Shown: positions 1 through 8,521, counted from the first letter of the stretch. The stretch is DNA of 64,000 nt from Escherichia coli DSM 30083 = JCM 1649 = ATCC 11775 (GCF_003697165.2 NZ_CP033092.2:2108001-2172000), one strand, 5' to 3'. Numbers and translations: made by a program. Notes: a model not told the origin generated them from the sequence alone.

Positions 1-96
1 CCCACCATTTTTAACGTTTCAAAGTTGCAATAAAAACCGCTAATATACGAATGACTAACTATCAGTAGCGTTATCCCTATTTCTGGAGATATTCCT

Positions 97-753
97 TTGA
101 TCAACGTTCTACTTGTTGATGACCACGAACTGGTGCGCGCAGGGATACGACGCATTCTGGAAGATATAAAGGGTATAAAAGTCGTCGGTGAGGCATCGTG
201 CGGTGAAGACGCCGTTAAATGGTGCCGGGCAAATGCCGTTGACGTGGTGCTAATGGACATGAGTATGCCGGGCATTGGCGGTCTTGAGGCGACGCGTAAA
301 ATCGCGCGTTCCACAGCTGATGTCAAAATCATCATGCTTACCGTCCATACAGAAAACCCTTTACCAGCGAAAGTCATGCAGGCCGGAGCTGCGGGCTACC
401 TCAGCAAAGGCGCGGCTCCGCAGGAAGTCGTGAGTGCGATTCGTTCTGTCTATTCAGGGCAGCGTTACATTGCTTCTGATATCGCTCAACAAATGGCGTT
501 AAGCCAGATCGAACCAGAAAAAACAGAAAGCCCATTTGCCAGTTTGTCTGAACGTGAATTGCAGATTATGCTGATGATCACCAAGGGCCAGAAGGTCAAT
601 GAGATCTCAGAACAGCTCAATCTCAGTCCGAAAACGGTGAACAGCTACCGCTATCGTATGTTCAGTAAACTAAACATTCATGGCGATGTTGAGCTGACTC
701 ACCTGGCAATTCGCCATGGTCTGTGTAATGCGGAGACATTATCAAGTCAGTGA
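97..753 (+). CDS. uvrY: UvrY response regulator (BarA/UvrY two-component system)
   Basis: Cytoplasmic response regulator that, after phosphorylation by BarA, activates the CsrB/CsrC sRNAs and so counters CsrA. The 218-residue protein has an N-terminal receiver domain (about residues 1-120) with the acidic pair D8/D9 and phospho-acceptor D54 in the segment VLMDMSMPG. A C-terminal LuxR/FixJ-type helix-turn-helix follows (about 145-205; LSERELQIM and LSPKTVNSYRYRMF). The start is TTG at 97 after a GGAG ribosome site, as in K-12. Its stop codon overlaps the GTG start of uvrC by four bases, so the two genes are translationally coupled despite unrelated functions. Full length; identification is firm. 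Confidence 0.97.
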   Translation: MINVLLVDDHELVRAGIRRILEDIKGIKVVGEASCGEDAVKWCRANAVDVVLMDMSMPGIGGLEATRKIARSTADVKIIMLTVHTENPLPAKVMQAGAAGYLSKGAAPQEVVSAIRSVYSGQRYIASDIAQQMALSQIEPEKTESPFASLSERELQIMLMITKGQKVNEISEQLNLSPKTVNSYRYRMFSKLNIHGDVELTHLAIRHGLCNAETLSSQ

Positions 754-2582
754 GTGATCAGTTTGACGCAAAAGCGTTTTTAAAAACCGTAACCAGCCAG
801 CCAGGCGTTTATCGCATGTACGATGCTGGTGGTACGGTTATCTATGTCGGCAAAGCGAAAGACCTGAAAAAACGGCTTTCCAGCTATTTCCGTAGCAACC
901 TCGCTTCGCGCAAAACCGAAGCGCTGGTCGCCCAGATCCAGCAAATTGATGTAACGGTTACTCATACAGAAACCGAAGCGCTGTTACTGGAACACAACTA
1001 CATCAAACTTTATCAGCCGCGTTACAACGTTTTGCTACGCGATGATAAATCATATCCTTTTATCTTCCTGAGTGGCGATACCCACCCGCGTCTGGCGATG
1101 CATCGTGGAGCGAAGCATGCCAAAGGTGAATATTTCGGCCCGTTCCCGAATGGCTATGCCGTACGTGAAACACTGGCGCTACTGCAAAAGATTTTCCCCA
1201 TTCGCCAGTGCGAAAACAGTGTTTATCGCAACCGCTCGCGTCCGTGTCTGCAATATCAGATAGGGCGCTGTCTGGGGCCGTGCGTTGAAGGACTGGTGAG
1301 TGAAGAAGAATACGCTCAGCAGGTCGAGTATGTGCGCCTGTTTTTGTCTGGCAAAGATGATCAGGTGCTTACGCAACTCATTAGTCGTATGGAAACTGCC
1401 AGCCAGAATCTGGAGTTTGAAGAAGCGGCGCGGATTCGCGACCAAATTCAGGCGGTGCGACGTGTCACCGAAAAACAGTTTGTTTCCAATACCGGCGACG
1501 ACCTTGACGTTATTGGAGTGGCGTTCGATGCGGGTATGGCTTGTGTCCACGTATTGTTCATTCGTCAGGGCAAAGTGCTCGGCAGCCGCAGCTATTTCCC
1601 GAAAGTGCCTGGCAGTACGGAACTGAGCGAGGTGGTGGAAACCTTCGTAGGTCAGTTCTATTTACAAGGCAGCCAGATGCGCACCTTACCGGGTGAGATC
1701 CTGCTCGATTTTAATCTTAGCGATAAAACGCTGCTCGCCGATTCCCTTTCAGAACTGGCGGGACGCAAGATTAATGTTCAAACCAAACCTCGTGGCGATA
1801 GAGCGCGTTATCTGAAACTCGCGCGTACCAATGCGGCGACGGCCTTAACCAGCAAACTTTCGCAGCAATCTACCGTTCACCAGCGGCTGACCGCGCTTGC
1901 CAGCGTGTTGAAATTGCCGGAAGTGAAGCGGATGGAGTGCTTTGACATCAGCCATACCATGGGTGAACAAACCGTCGCTTCCTGTGTGGTGTTTGATGCT
2001 AACGGCCCGCTGCGTGCGGAGTATCGGCGCTATAACATTACTGGCATCACACCGGGCGATGATTATGCGGCGATGCATCAGGTGCTGCGTCGGCGTTATG
2101 GTAAAGCCATTGACGACAGTAAGATCCCGGATGTGATCCTTATAGACGGCGGCAAAGGCCAGCTTGCGCAGGCGAAAAATGTCTTCGCCGAACTGGATGT
2201 CTCATGGGATAAAAATCATCCGCTGCTACTTGGCGTTGCCAAAGGAGCAGATCGTAAGGCTGGGCTGGAAACGCTGTTCTTTGAGCCGGAAGGTGAGGGA
2301 TTTAGTTTGCCGCCAGATTCTCCCGCGCTGCATGTTATCCAGCATATTCGCGATGAATCACACGATCACGCGATTGGCGGGCACCGTAAAAAACGGGCGA
2401 AGGTCAAAAATACCAGTTCCCTGGAAACCATTGAAGGCATCGGGCCAAAACGTCGGCAAATGTTGTTGAAATATATGGGTGGTTTGCAAGGTTTACGTAA
2501 CGCCAGCGTTGAGGAAATTGCAAAAGTGCCGGGTATTTCGCAAGGTCTGGCAGAAAAGATCTTCTGGTCGTTGAAACATTGA
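750..2582 (+). CDS. uvrC: UvrC, excinuclease ABC subunit C
   Basis: Nuclease subunit of UvrABC nucleotide excision repair, which makes both the 3' and the 5' incision around a lesion. The 610 residues show a GIY-YIG nuclease domain (about 15-95; GVYRMYD then VIYVGKAKDLKKR), a UVR domain binding UvrB (about 204-239; EFEEAARIRDQI), an RNase H-like nuclease domain (about 380-540; FDISH, ILIDGGKGQ) and C-terminal helix-hairpin-helix motifs (EGIGPKRRQMLL, VPGISQGLAEKI). The GTG start at 750 overlaps the uvrY stop. Length and domains are normal for the family. Confidence 0.98.
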   Translation: MSDQFDAKAFLKTVTSQPGVYRMYDAGGTVIYVGKAKDLKKRLSSYFRSNLASRKTEALVAQIQQIDVTVTHTETEALLLEHNYIKLYQPRYNVLLRDDKSYPFIFLSGDTHPRLAMHRGAKHAKGEYFGPFPNGYAVRETLALLQKIFPIRQCENSVYRNRSRPCLQYQIGRCLGPCVEGLVSEEEYAQQVEYVRLFLSGKDDQVLTQLISRMETASQNLEFEEAARIRDQIQAVRRVTEKQFVSNTGDDLDVIGVAFDAGMACVHVLFIRQGKVLGSRSYFPKVPGSTELSEVVETFVGQFYLQGSQMRTLPGEILLDFNLSDKTLLADSLSELAGRKINVQTKPRGDRARYLKLARTNAATALTSKLSQQSTVHQRLTALASVLKLPEVKRMECFDISHTMGEQTVASCVVFDANGPLRAEYRRYNITGITPGDDYAAMHQVLRRRYGKAIDDSKIPDVILIDGGKGQLAQAKNVFAELDVSWDKNHPLLLGVAKGADRKAGLETLFFEPEGEGFSLPPDSPALHVIQHIRDESHDHAIGGHRKKRAKVKNTSSLETIEGIGPKRRQMLLKYMGGLQGLRNASVEEIAKVPGISQGLAEKIFWSLKH

Positions 2583-2638
2583 TGTCTCTGTAGCAACATA
2601 GGGGTAATCTTACTGACAACAGATAGTTACCCGTCATT

Positions 2639-3187
2639 ATGCAATTTAATATCCCTACGTTGCTTACACTGTTCCGTGTCATCCTTATCCCATTCTTTGT
2701 ATTGGTCTTTTATCTGCCTGTCACCTGGTCGCCGTTTGCCGCCGCGCTCATTTTCTGCGTCGCGGCGGTGACTGACTGGTTCGATGGTTTTCTGGCACGC
2801 CGCTGGAATCAGAGTACCCGGTTTGGTGCTTTCCTTGACCCTGTCGCAGATAAAGTTCTCGTGGCTATCGCCATGGTGCTGGTAACCGAGCATTACCACA
2901 GCTGGTGGGTGACCTTACCGGCAGCAACGATGATCGCCCGTGAAATTATTATTTCTGCGCTACGCGAATGGATGGCGGAGTTGGGTAAACGCAGTAGCGT
3001 GGCTGTCTCCTGGATTGGGAAAGTGAAAACCACTGCCCAGATGGTGGCGTTAGCCTGGCTGCTGTGGCGTCCGAACATTTGGGTTGAGTACGCCGGTATT
3101 GCACTTTTCTTTGTGGCTGCGGTACTGACTCTGTGGTCAATGTTGCAATATTTGAGCGCTGCGCGTGCAGATTTGCTTGATCAGTGA
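2639..3187 (+). CDS. pgsA: CDP-diacylglycerol-glycerol-3-phosphate 3-phosphatidyltransferase
   Basis: Inner-membrane enzyme that makes phosphatidylglycerophosphate from CDP-diacylglycerol and glycerol 3-phosphate, the committed step to phosphatidylglycerol and cardiolipin. The 182-residue polytopic protein carries the CDP-alcohol phosphatidyltransferase signature DG-x2-AR-x8-G-x3-D-x3-D around residues 49-70 (DGFLARRW ... [10 protein letters not shown]). Four or so hydrophobic segments are visible. It lies 56 bases after uvrC and just upstream of the tRNA operon. Full length. Confidence 0.97.
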
Positions 3188-3237
3188 TCGTTTCGGCGCA
3201 ATTTTCAGCAAACGATCAAAAGTGGTGAAAAATATCG

Positions 3238-3265
3238 TTGACTCATCGCGCCAGGTAAGTAGAAT
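3238..3265 (+). promoter_or_regulatory. Sigma-70 promoter of the glyW-cysT-leuZ operon
   Basis: A TTGACT -35 element (3238-3243) and a TAGAAT -10 element (3260-3265) are separated by 16 bases. A GC-containing discriminator follows, typical of stringently controlled stable-RNA promoters. It lies about 70 bases before the first tRNA. Read from sequence only. Confidence 0.7.
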
Positions 3266-3338
3266 GCAACGCATCGAACGGCGGCACTGATTGCCAGACG
3301 ATAATAAAATCAAGTGATTAACTGATTGCTTGATGAAT

Positions 3339-3414
<76 letters not shown>

Positions 3415-3468
3415 GTTTAAAAGACATCGGCGTCAAGCGGATGTATGGCTGAAAGGCCTGAAGAATTT

Positions 3469-3542
3469 GGCGCGTTAACAAAGCGGTTATGTAGCGGATT
3501 GCAAATCCGTCTAGTCCGGTTCGACTCCGGAACGCGCCTCCA
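3469..3542 (+). tRNA. cysT: tRNA-Cys (anticodon GCA)
   Basis: A 74-base cloverleaf with acceptor stem GGCGCGT pairing ACGCGCC, a GGTTCGACTCC T-arm and an encoded CCA. Anticodon GCA is at 3501-3503. Middle gene of the operon. Confidence 0.98.
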
Positions 3543-3554
3543 CTTTCTTCCCGA

Positions 3555-3641
3555 GCCCGGATGGTGGAATCGGTAGACACAAGGGATTTAAAATCCCTCG
3601 GCGTTCGCGCTGTGCGGGTTCAAGTCCCGCTCCGGGTACCA
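3555..3641 (+). tRNA. leuZ: tRNA-Leu (anticodon TAA)
   Basis: An 87-base class II tRNA with a long variable arm and acceptor stem GCCCGGA. Anticodon TAA is at 3589-3591, the T-arm reads GGTTCAAGTCC, and CCA is encoded. Reads UUA/UUG leucine codons. Last gene of the operon. Confidence 0.98.
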
Positions 3642-3684
3642 TGGGAAAGATAAGAATAAAATCAAAGCAATAAGCAGTGTCGTG

Positions 3685-3709
3685 AAACCACCTTCGGGTG
3701 GTTTTTTTG
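3685..3709 (+). terminator. Rho-independent terminator of the tRNA operon
   Basis: A six-base stem ACCACC/GGTGGT closed by a TTCG tetraloop (3687-3702) is followed by a run of seven T. It lies 45 bases after leuZ. Confidence 0.9.
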
Positions 3710-3836
3710 TGCCTGCAACTTGTCGTTACACCCTCCTTAATTTTTAATCACCGGCAAAGCCACTCAAAAAGTATCTCTGATACGGACCGGCATGTAAGAT
3801 AGGTGCTGGCGAGTTGAGATCCACAAGGAAAAGCGT

Positions 3837-4502
3837 ATGAAAACGGGACCGTTAAACGAAAGTGAGTTGGAATGGCTGGACGATATTCTGACCAAATACA
3901 ACACTGACCACGCCATTCTTGATGTGGCGGAGCTGGACGGTTTATTGACGGCGGTGTTGAGTTCTCCGCAAGAGATTGAACCGGCACAGTGGCTGGTTGC
4001 CGTGTGGGGTGGGGCTGACTATGTGCCGCGCTGGGCGTCAGAGAAAGAGATGACGCGCTTTATGAACCTGGCTTTTCAACATATGGCCGATACCGCAGAG
4101 CGTCTGAACGAATTCCCGGAGCAGTTTGAGCCGTTATTCGGCTTGCGAGAAGTCGATGGCAGCGAGCTGACGATTGTTGAGGAGTGGTGCTTTGGCTATA
4201 TGCGGGGCGTGGCACTTTCTGACTGGTCAACGTTGCCCGATTCGTTAAAACCAGCGCTGGAGGCGATTGCGCTGCACGGTACTGAGGAAAACTTCGAGCG
4301 GGTAGAGAAGATGTCGCCAGAAGCGTTTGAAGAGAGCGTAGATGCTATTCGGCTGGCGGCGCTTGATTTACATGCATACTGGATGGCGCATCCGCAGGAA
4401 AAAGCTGTTCAGCAACCGATCAAAGCAGAAGAGAAACCGGGGCGTAACGATCCTTGTCCGTGTGGCAGTGGTAAGAAATTTAAGCAGTGCTGCCTGCATT
4501 AA
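3837..4502 (+). CDS. yecA: YecA, UPF0149 family protein with SEC-C metal-binding tail
   Basis: A 221-residue protein with an N-terminal YgfB/UPF0149-type helical domain (about 1-180) and a C-terminal SEC-C zinc/iron motif, CPCGSGKKFKQCC, at the extreme end. The same tail occurs in SecA, where it binds metal and ribosomes. AcrS-like roles and ribosome or SecY association have been discussed for E. coli YecA, but a precise function is not settled. A good GGA-rich ribosome site precedes ATG at 3837. Monocistronic, and convergent with tyrP. Confidence 0.93.
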   Translation: MKTGPLNESELEWLDDILTKYNTDHAILDVAELDGLLTAVLSSPQEIEPAQWLVAVWGGADYVPRWASEKEMTRFMNLAFQHMADTAERLNEFPEQFEPLFGLREVDGSELTIVEEWCFGYMRGVALSDWSTLPDSLKPALEAIALHGTEENFERVEKMSPEAFEESVDAIRLAALDLHAYWMAHPQEKAVQQPIKAEEKPGRNDPCPCGSGKKFKQCCLH

Positions 4503-4511
4503 GAGGTCACA

Positions 4512-4541
4512 TTGGGTGTCAGCGTTAATTCTGGCACCCAA
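4512..4541. terminator. Hairpin between convergent yecA and tyrP
   Basis: A ten-base stem (TTGGGTGTCA against TGGCACCCAA with one G-T pair) lies in the 50-base gap between the two convergent stops. AT-rich flanks fit a bidirectional terminator, but the T-run is weak. Confidence 0.55.
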
Positions 4542-4552
4542 TAAGAATCTAA

Positions 4553-5764
4553 TCACCCCACTTCTGGTAACAAGCCTGCCGCAATCAAAAATTGCACGCC
4601 AATCACAGCAATACCACAGAGAAACACCACCACCAGCGCCGGACGACCACCTTTCACCCGGTAACCCGCCTGAGGATTGTGCTTCCTGCTTTGCCAGGTC
4701 AACAGCGAAGGGATAATCAATGCCAGTACCGCCAGTGCCACACCGGCGTAACCCAGCGCCATCACAAATCCTCGTGGATAAAACAGTGCAAACGCCAGTG
4801 GCGGCAGAAAGGTAATTGCACCAGTTTGCAATCGTCCACCAACGGTATTTGAACGCTGAAACAAATCTGCCAGATAATCAAATAAGCCTAACGCTACGCC
4901 GAGGAAGGACGTGGCGAGGGCTAAATCAGCAAATAAATGCACTGCCAGCTCAACATGCGGAGAGGCCACCATTTCGCGTAACGCCTGTAACAGCCCGTTT
5001 AATCCGGCATGATTAGCCAGCAATCCCATAAAGGTTGTTGAATCAATGCTGCCAAGGGTCGCCAGCTGCCAGAAAATATATGCCACCAGGGGGATCGCAC
5101 TACCGATTATAAACACCCAGCGTAGCTTACGAATGTTGCCATCCATATAGCTGACAATACTCGGCACGCTACCGTGAAAACCAAACGACGTAAAAATCAC
5201 CGGGATTGCAGACAGTGCCAGTCCCTGTTGCAACGGCAGGGTTAAAAGATTCACTTTGTGAATATGCGGTAGCAGCAATACCAGCATCACCACCAAAAAA
5301 ATAATTTTGGCGCTGAACAGAAAACGGTTAAATAAATCGACCAGCGAAGTTCCGACACAAACCACGCCACCGGCAACAAAAGTGAACAACAGCACGCCAG
5401 CGGTTGCCGACATTGAAATACCTGTCCAGTCGCTGATGCTGGAGGCCAACAATTCACCGGCACCGCTGATGTATGCCGCAGTCAGAGCATACATTAAGAA
5501 CATCATACTGAAGCCCGTCAGCCACTGACCGTAGCGTCCCAGATAGCGTTTTGCCAGCGTGCCCAGACCGGTATCTGCCGGGACATGCTGGTACACCTCC
5601 AGCAGTAATAGCGCCGTGTAGCACATCAATGCCCAAAGCCCAATTAACAAGATTAACGTGACGCTAAAACCAACACCTGCCGCAGCCAGCGGCATTGCCA
5701 GCATACCAGCGCCAATTGTGGTTCCCGCCACGATAAAAACACTTCCCAGAGTTCTGTTTTTCAC
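4553..5764 (-). CDS. tyrP: Tyrosine-specific proton symporter
   Basis: A 403-residue inner-membrane transporter of the hydroxy/aromatic amino acid permease (HAAAP) family, importing tyrosine with protons. The N-terminus shows the family pattern GTTIGAGMLAMP, followed by about eleven hydrophobic segments. Monocistronic on the minus strand, with a TyrR box upstream. Full length compared with K-12. Confidence 0.97.
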   Translation of the reverse strand: MKNRTLGSVFIVAGTTIGAGMLAMPLAAAGVGFSVTLILLIGLWALMCYTALLLLEVYQHVPADTGLGTLAKRYLGRYGQWLTGFSMMFLMYALTAAYISGAGELLASSISDWTGISMSATAGVLLFTFVAGGVVCVGTSLVDLFNRFLFSAKIIFLVVMLVLLLPHIHKVNLLTLPLQQGLALSAIPVIFTSFGFHGSVPSIVSYMDGNIRKLRWVFIIGSAIPLVAYIFWQLATLGSIDSTTFMGLLANHAGLNGLLQALREMVASPHVELAVHLFADLALATSFLGVALGLFDYLADLFQRSNTVGGRLQTGAITFLPPLAFALFYPRGFVMALGYAGVALAVLALIIPSLLTWQSRKHNPQAGYRVKGGRPALVVVFLCGIAVIGVQFLIAAGLLPEVG

Positions 5765-5855
5765 GCTTTCTTCTGTCCTGACGATCTTTATGAGTGATAT
5801 CTGCGGCGCAGGTTAAGGCATAACGGCTGATTCGTCAAACCGACGTTACATATGT

Positions 5856-5873
5856 TGTAAATATAAATGTACA
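5856..5873. promoter_or_regulatory. TyrR box upstream of tyrP
   Basis: This 18-base site fits the TyrR consensus TGTAAA-N6-TTTACA, with a left half TGTAAA and a right half TGTACA. It sits about 90 bases upstream of the tyrP start. TyrR is known to regulate tyrP with tyrosine or phenylalanine; which base pairs form the adjacent weak box was not resolved. Confidence 0.75.
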
Positions 5874-5954
5874 ATAAAAAGCGTTCAGTTCTGCGCTGGC
5901 GCAAAGTCTTCATAAGCGGTAATCGCTACGCTAGGCTTTTTTTGAGGAGGAACG

Positions 5955-6194
5955 ATGGACTCTATTCACGGTCACGAAGTGTTAAATATGATGATTGAAT
6001 CAGGCGAGCAATATACGCATGCCAGTCTGGAAGCAGCAATTAAAGCGCGTTTTGGTGAACAGGCACGTTTTCACACCTGCTCGGCAGAAGGGATGACTGC
6101 GGGAGAGTTGGTGGCGTTTCTGGCAGCAAAAGGCAAATTTATACCTTCAGAAGAAGGTTTTTCAACCGATCAGAGTAAGATTTGCCGTCACTGA
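5955..6194 (+). CDS. yecH: YecH, small DUF2492 family protein
   Basis: A 79-residue cytoplasmic protein of the YecH/DUF2492 family, annotated as probably metal-binding on the basis of conserved His/Cys residues. Here these are HGHE near the N-terminus, HTCS at 40-43 and a terminal CRH. A strong GAGGAGG ribosome site precedes ATG at 5955. It is divergent from tyrP and convergent with ftnA. Function unknown; the link to iron suggested by ftnA next door is only contextual. Confidence 0.9.
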   Translation: MDSIHGHEVLNMMIESGEQYTHASLEAAIKARFGEQARFHTCSAEGMTAGELVAFLAAKGKFIPSEEGFSTDQSKICRH

Positions 6195-6201
6195 TTTGAA
6201 A

Positions 6202-6224
6202 CGGCGGCAGAAAACCTGCCGCCG
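6202..6224. terminator. Hairpin between convergent yecH and ftnA
   Basis: A nine-base GC-rich stem (CGGCGGCAG against CTGCCGCCG) with a five-base loop fills the gap between the two stops. No long T-run follows on either strand, so termination is inferred from position. Confidence 0.5.
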
Positions 6225-6231
6225 GAGAGCA

Positions 6232-6729
6232 TTAGTTTTGTGTGTCGAGGGTAGAGAGTTCTTTGTCGATAAAATACAGACCTTCGCCGCTTTTGCCTGC
6301 AAGGCTTAATTTATCAATAATCGATTTGAACAGTTTCTCTTCTTCATGCTGCTCAGAAACATACCATTGCAGGAAATTAAATGTTGGGTAGTCCTGATTG
6401 GTCATTGCAGCATGAGCCAGTTCGTTAATTTTCTGCGTGATTAATTGTTCGTGTTTATAGGTTTCCTGGAATAATTCATCAAGTGAGGAATATTCAGCAA
6501 ACGGAGATTCAACGGTATTAATACGCGGTAAGTTGCCGGTATCAGTCAGGTAATCAAACAGACGCTGCATATGCGTCATCTCTTCCTGGGCGTGACGGCG
6601 CAGGAACGCGGCAGCACCTTCGAAGGTATGATAGCTGCACCAGGCGCTCATTTGCTGATAAAGCAGTGAAGAGTACAGTTCCAGGTTCATCTGCTCATTA
6701 AGTTTTTCAATCATTTCTGGTTTCAGCAT
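6232..6729 (-). CDS. ftnA: Bacterial non-heme ferritin, main iron store
   Basis: A 165-residue ferritin subunit that assembles into 24-mer cages, oxidises Fe(II) at a diiron ferroxidase centre and stores ferric iron. The start is ATG at 6729 ([10 protein letters not shown]); a five-codon upstream in-frame extension lacks support. Visible ligand segments include NLELYSS (E17), [13 protein letters not shown] (E50 and H53) and EQHEEEKLF (about 126-134). ftnA is known to be induced by iron through Fur relief of H-NS. Monocistronic, minus strand. Confidence 0.97.
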
Positions 6730-6900
6730 GATAGTGCTCCACAAAGGTTATATTTGTTGCTGTAGCGTCACTATAATTTGTTATTTTATTATTTGCAAAA
6801 GGTAAAATATAAATATCATTTATTAAAAATACGAATGGGAATAAAACGCATTACCGCTATTTATTTAATCAGCGAAGATCCCCCTCGCTGATTAAAACGT

Positions 6901-7224
6901 TTAGAGAAAGACAGGGAAGGCGGAATGATGGCACTGATATGACAAAGTGAATTCCGTATTCAAACATAAGGAACCCGCAAAGAGGCTACAGTTGCCTACT
7001 GGCTGACCAAAGGGGATAGCGTGGGTATAGCCTGCCTGCTGGCATGCGCGATCGGCGATCCCGCGACTGACATAACGATCGGTACTGGCATGCTGCAAAA
7101 AAGCCTGATCATAAACCAACCGAACAATACCTGTTGCCGCGTCAACTTCGCTCACATGGGCCTGGCGAGTAACCGTACATCCTGTCAGCGTTATTAAGGA
7201 AAGAGTCAGAATCAGAAGTCTCAT
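6901..7224 (-). CDS. yecR: YecR, putative lipoprotein of the flagellar regulon
   Basis: A 107-residue protein with a lipoprotein signal peptide: a short hydrophobic stretch ending in the lipobox LTGC, with the acylated Cys at residue 16. The mature part has four further cysteines and no motif I recognise. yecR has been reported as FlhDC/FliA-controlled in E. coli, but I do not see a clean sigma-28 site in the short upstream region. Exact role unknown. Confidence 0.88.
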   Translation of the reverse strand: MRLLILTLSLITLTGCTVTRQAHVSEVDAATGIVRLVYDQAFLQHASTDRYVSRGIADRACQQAGYTHAIPFGQPVGNCSLFAGSLCLNTEFTLSYQCHHSAFPVFL

Positions 7225-7389
7225 GGTCCAGCCAGAAGAGTAAAAGAAAGCAGTATTTTACGCGTTACAGCGCTGCGACAATGGCCGGAAAAGACGCCTG
7301 GCAGGCGCTATTTCTTGCCATCTGTATGTGTTAGAAATTGGGGGGGCTGCTTTTTGATTATCATTTTTATAACATTAAAGAGGTATTTA

Positions 7390-7435
7390 TGTGATTTACA
7401 TCACATAAAGATTGATTTTTGTGATGGTTGTCATA
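7390..7435 (+). promoter_or_regulatory. Tandem CRP sites at the azuCR promoter
   Basis: Site 1 (7390-7405) is a perfect TGTGA-N6-TCACA palindrome. Site 2 (7420-7435) reads TGTGA-N6-TCATA. Site 2 runs into the AT-rich -10-like stretch at 7436-7443, so CRP bound there would block polymerase. This fits the reported repression of azuC by CRP-cAMP. Confidence 0.75.
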
Positions 7436-7487
7436 TTATAAATGTAAAGACAATAACACCTGTATAACAAATGGTCGGAGTACCGCG

Positions 7488-7574
7488 ATGAAACTGCGCA
7501 AGATCCTGAAAAGTATGTTCAATAACTATTGCAAGACGTTCAAAGACGTACCGCCAGGCAATATGTTCCGATAA
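7488..7574 (+). CDS. azuC: AzuC, 28-residue membrane-associated small protein
   Basis: The 28-codon frame starts at ATG 7488 after a GGAG site and ends in TAA at 7572-7574. The peptide is basic and amphipathic (MKLRKILKSMF at the start, PPGNMFR at the end), which fits membrane-surface association. Published work on E. coli reports that AzuC binds and stimulates the aerobic glycerol-3-phosphate dehydrogenase GlpD. The sequence matches the K-12 protein as I remember it. Confidence 0.92.
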   Translation: MKLRKILKSMFNNYCKTFKDVPPGNMFR

Positions 7575-7580
7575 CAAAAA

Positions 7581-7603
7581 ACCTGCTCCGGCAGGTTTTT
7601 TTG
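7581..7603 (+). terminator. Rho-independent terminator of azuCR
   Basis: Stem ACCTGC/GCAGGT around a TCCG loop, followed by a seven-T run (including the last stem base), begins seven bases after the AzuC stop. Confidence 0.9.
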
Positions 7604-7688
7604 TGTTCTGATGACGGTGGATGTGACTATCGCTGAAGATGTGAAGCCGCTACTATAAAGGCTTTCAAAATGCTATCAGGAGTTTACG

Positions 7689-7940
7689 ATGTCCCAGCCG
7701 CTGAATGCCGATCAGGAACTGGTTTCTGATGTGGTTGCTTGCCAGTTGGTTATCAAACAAATTCTGGATGTTCTCGATGTGATCGCGCCCGTTGAAGTTC
7801 GCGAAAAAATGTCCAGCCAGCTGAAGAATATCGACTTTACTAACCATCCCGCCGCCGCAGACCCGGTCACCATGCGGGCAATCCAAAAAGCCATCGCGTT
7901 GATTGAACTCAAGTTTACCCCACAGGGCGAATCCCATTAA
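7689..7940 (+). CDS. yecJ: YecJ, small DUF2766 protein
   Basis: An 83-residue acidic cytoplasmic protein, mostly predicted helical, identical or nearly so to K-12 YecJ by recall. A CAGGAG ribosome site precedes ATG at 7689. It has its own downstream hairpin. No catalytic motif or signal peptide is visible and the function is unknown. Its antisense frames are shadows. Confidence 0.88.
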
Positions 7941-7942
7941 AA

Positions 7943-7974
7943 AACCGCTGCTTCAAAAAAATGAGGCAGCGGTT
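7943..7974 (+). terminator. Terminator hairpin after yecJ
   Basis: A nine-base stem (AACCGCTGC against GCAGCGGTT) follows the yecJ stop directly. The downstream T-run is short (TTT then CTC). Confidence 0.7.
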
Positions 7975-7986
7975 TCTCAAAAACTT

Positions 7987-8013
7987 CATCGGCGCAATGC
8001 ATTAGCGCCGATG
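7987..8013 (-). terminator. Hairpin downstream of ftnB
   Basis: A perfect nine-base inverted repeat (CATCGGCGC against GCGCCGATG) begins four bases beyond the ftnB stop on the minus strand and is followed there by AAGTTTTTG. Likely the ftnB terminator. Confidence 0.6.
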
Positions 8014-8017
8014 ATGA

Positions 8018-8521
8018 TCAATGTAGCTGATGCGACACGACATTCAGAACATGTTGGTCGGTCTGCACAGGACACATACCAGCAAGTTTCGCACTGCGCA
8101 CTTCATCAAGAATGGTTTGCAGTAACAGGCCATCATGCTGCTGTTCTTTTTCCAGATCGCGCAGGAAATTGACGGTTGAATCATCATTCAGTTCTTTCGC
8201 TTCATCGGCTAACTGCGCCAGCGTGCTTGAACGTTGCTCGTATTCTTCCATCGTTTTTTGGAACAGTTCTTCCAGAGAGTTCAGTTTTTCACCGGGAACA
8301 TCAATGGCTTTAACGATGGGGGTAGCGCCGACACTCTTCATAAAGTTAAACATGCGCATCATTTGGGTCACATTACTCTGTGCCTGGGCGCGAAGGAAAG
8401 TGGCGGTGCCGTTCAGACTCTGTTCAGAACACCAGTTACTCAGGTGAAGGTAGAGATTGGATGCGTAAAACTCGCGGTTCATTTGAGAGTTGAGTTTGAG
8501 AAGCATTCCAGCGGTTGCCAT
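8018..8521 (-). CDS. ftnB: FtnB, ferritin-like protein
   Basis: A 167-residue ferritin-family protein, homologous to ftnA in the same window (shared LNEQMN/LNSQMN, FYASNLYLHLSNWCSEQSLNG, FLRAQAQ). Some ferroxidase positions differ: the segment equivalent to EEMTHM in FtnA reads QSNVTQM here, so the canonical E50/H53 ligands are absent. This fits the view that FtnB is not a classical storage ferritin; roles in Fe-S repair and oxidative stress have been shown in Salmonella. Divergent from araF across a long gap. Confidence 0.93.
   Translation of the reverse strand: MATAGMLLKLNSQMNREFYASNLYLHLSNWCSEQSLNGTATFLRAQAQSNVTQMMRMFNFMKSVGATPIVKAIDVPGEKLNSLEELFQKTMEEYEQRSSTLAQLADEAKELNDDSTVNFLRDLEKEQQHDGLLLQTILDEVRSAKLAGMCPVQTDQHVLNVVSHQLH

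Larger units (their letters stand above)
7441..7603 (+). ncRNA. azuCR: AzuCR dual-function RNA (formerly IsrB)
   Basis: Transcript of about 160 bases, from just after the -10-like stretch to the terminator at 7581-7603. It both encodes the 28-residue AzuC and, by published work on E. coli, base-pairs with cadA and galE mRNAs to repress them. The 5' end is estimated from the known size of about 164 nt; only the 3' end is seen directly. Confidence 0.75.
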
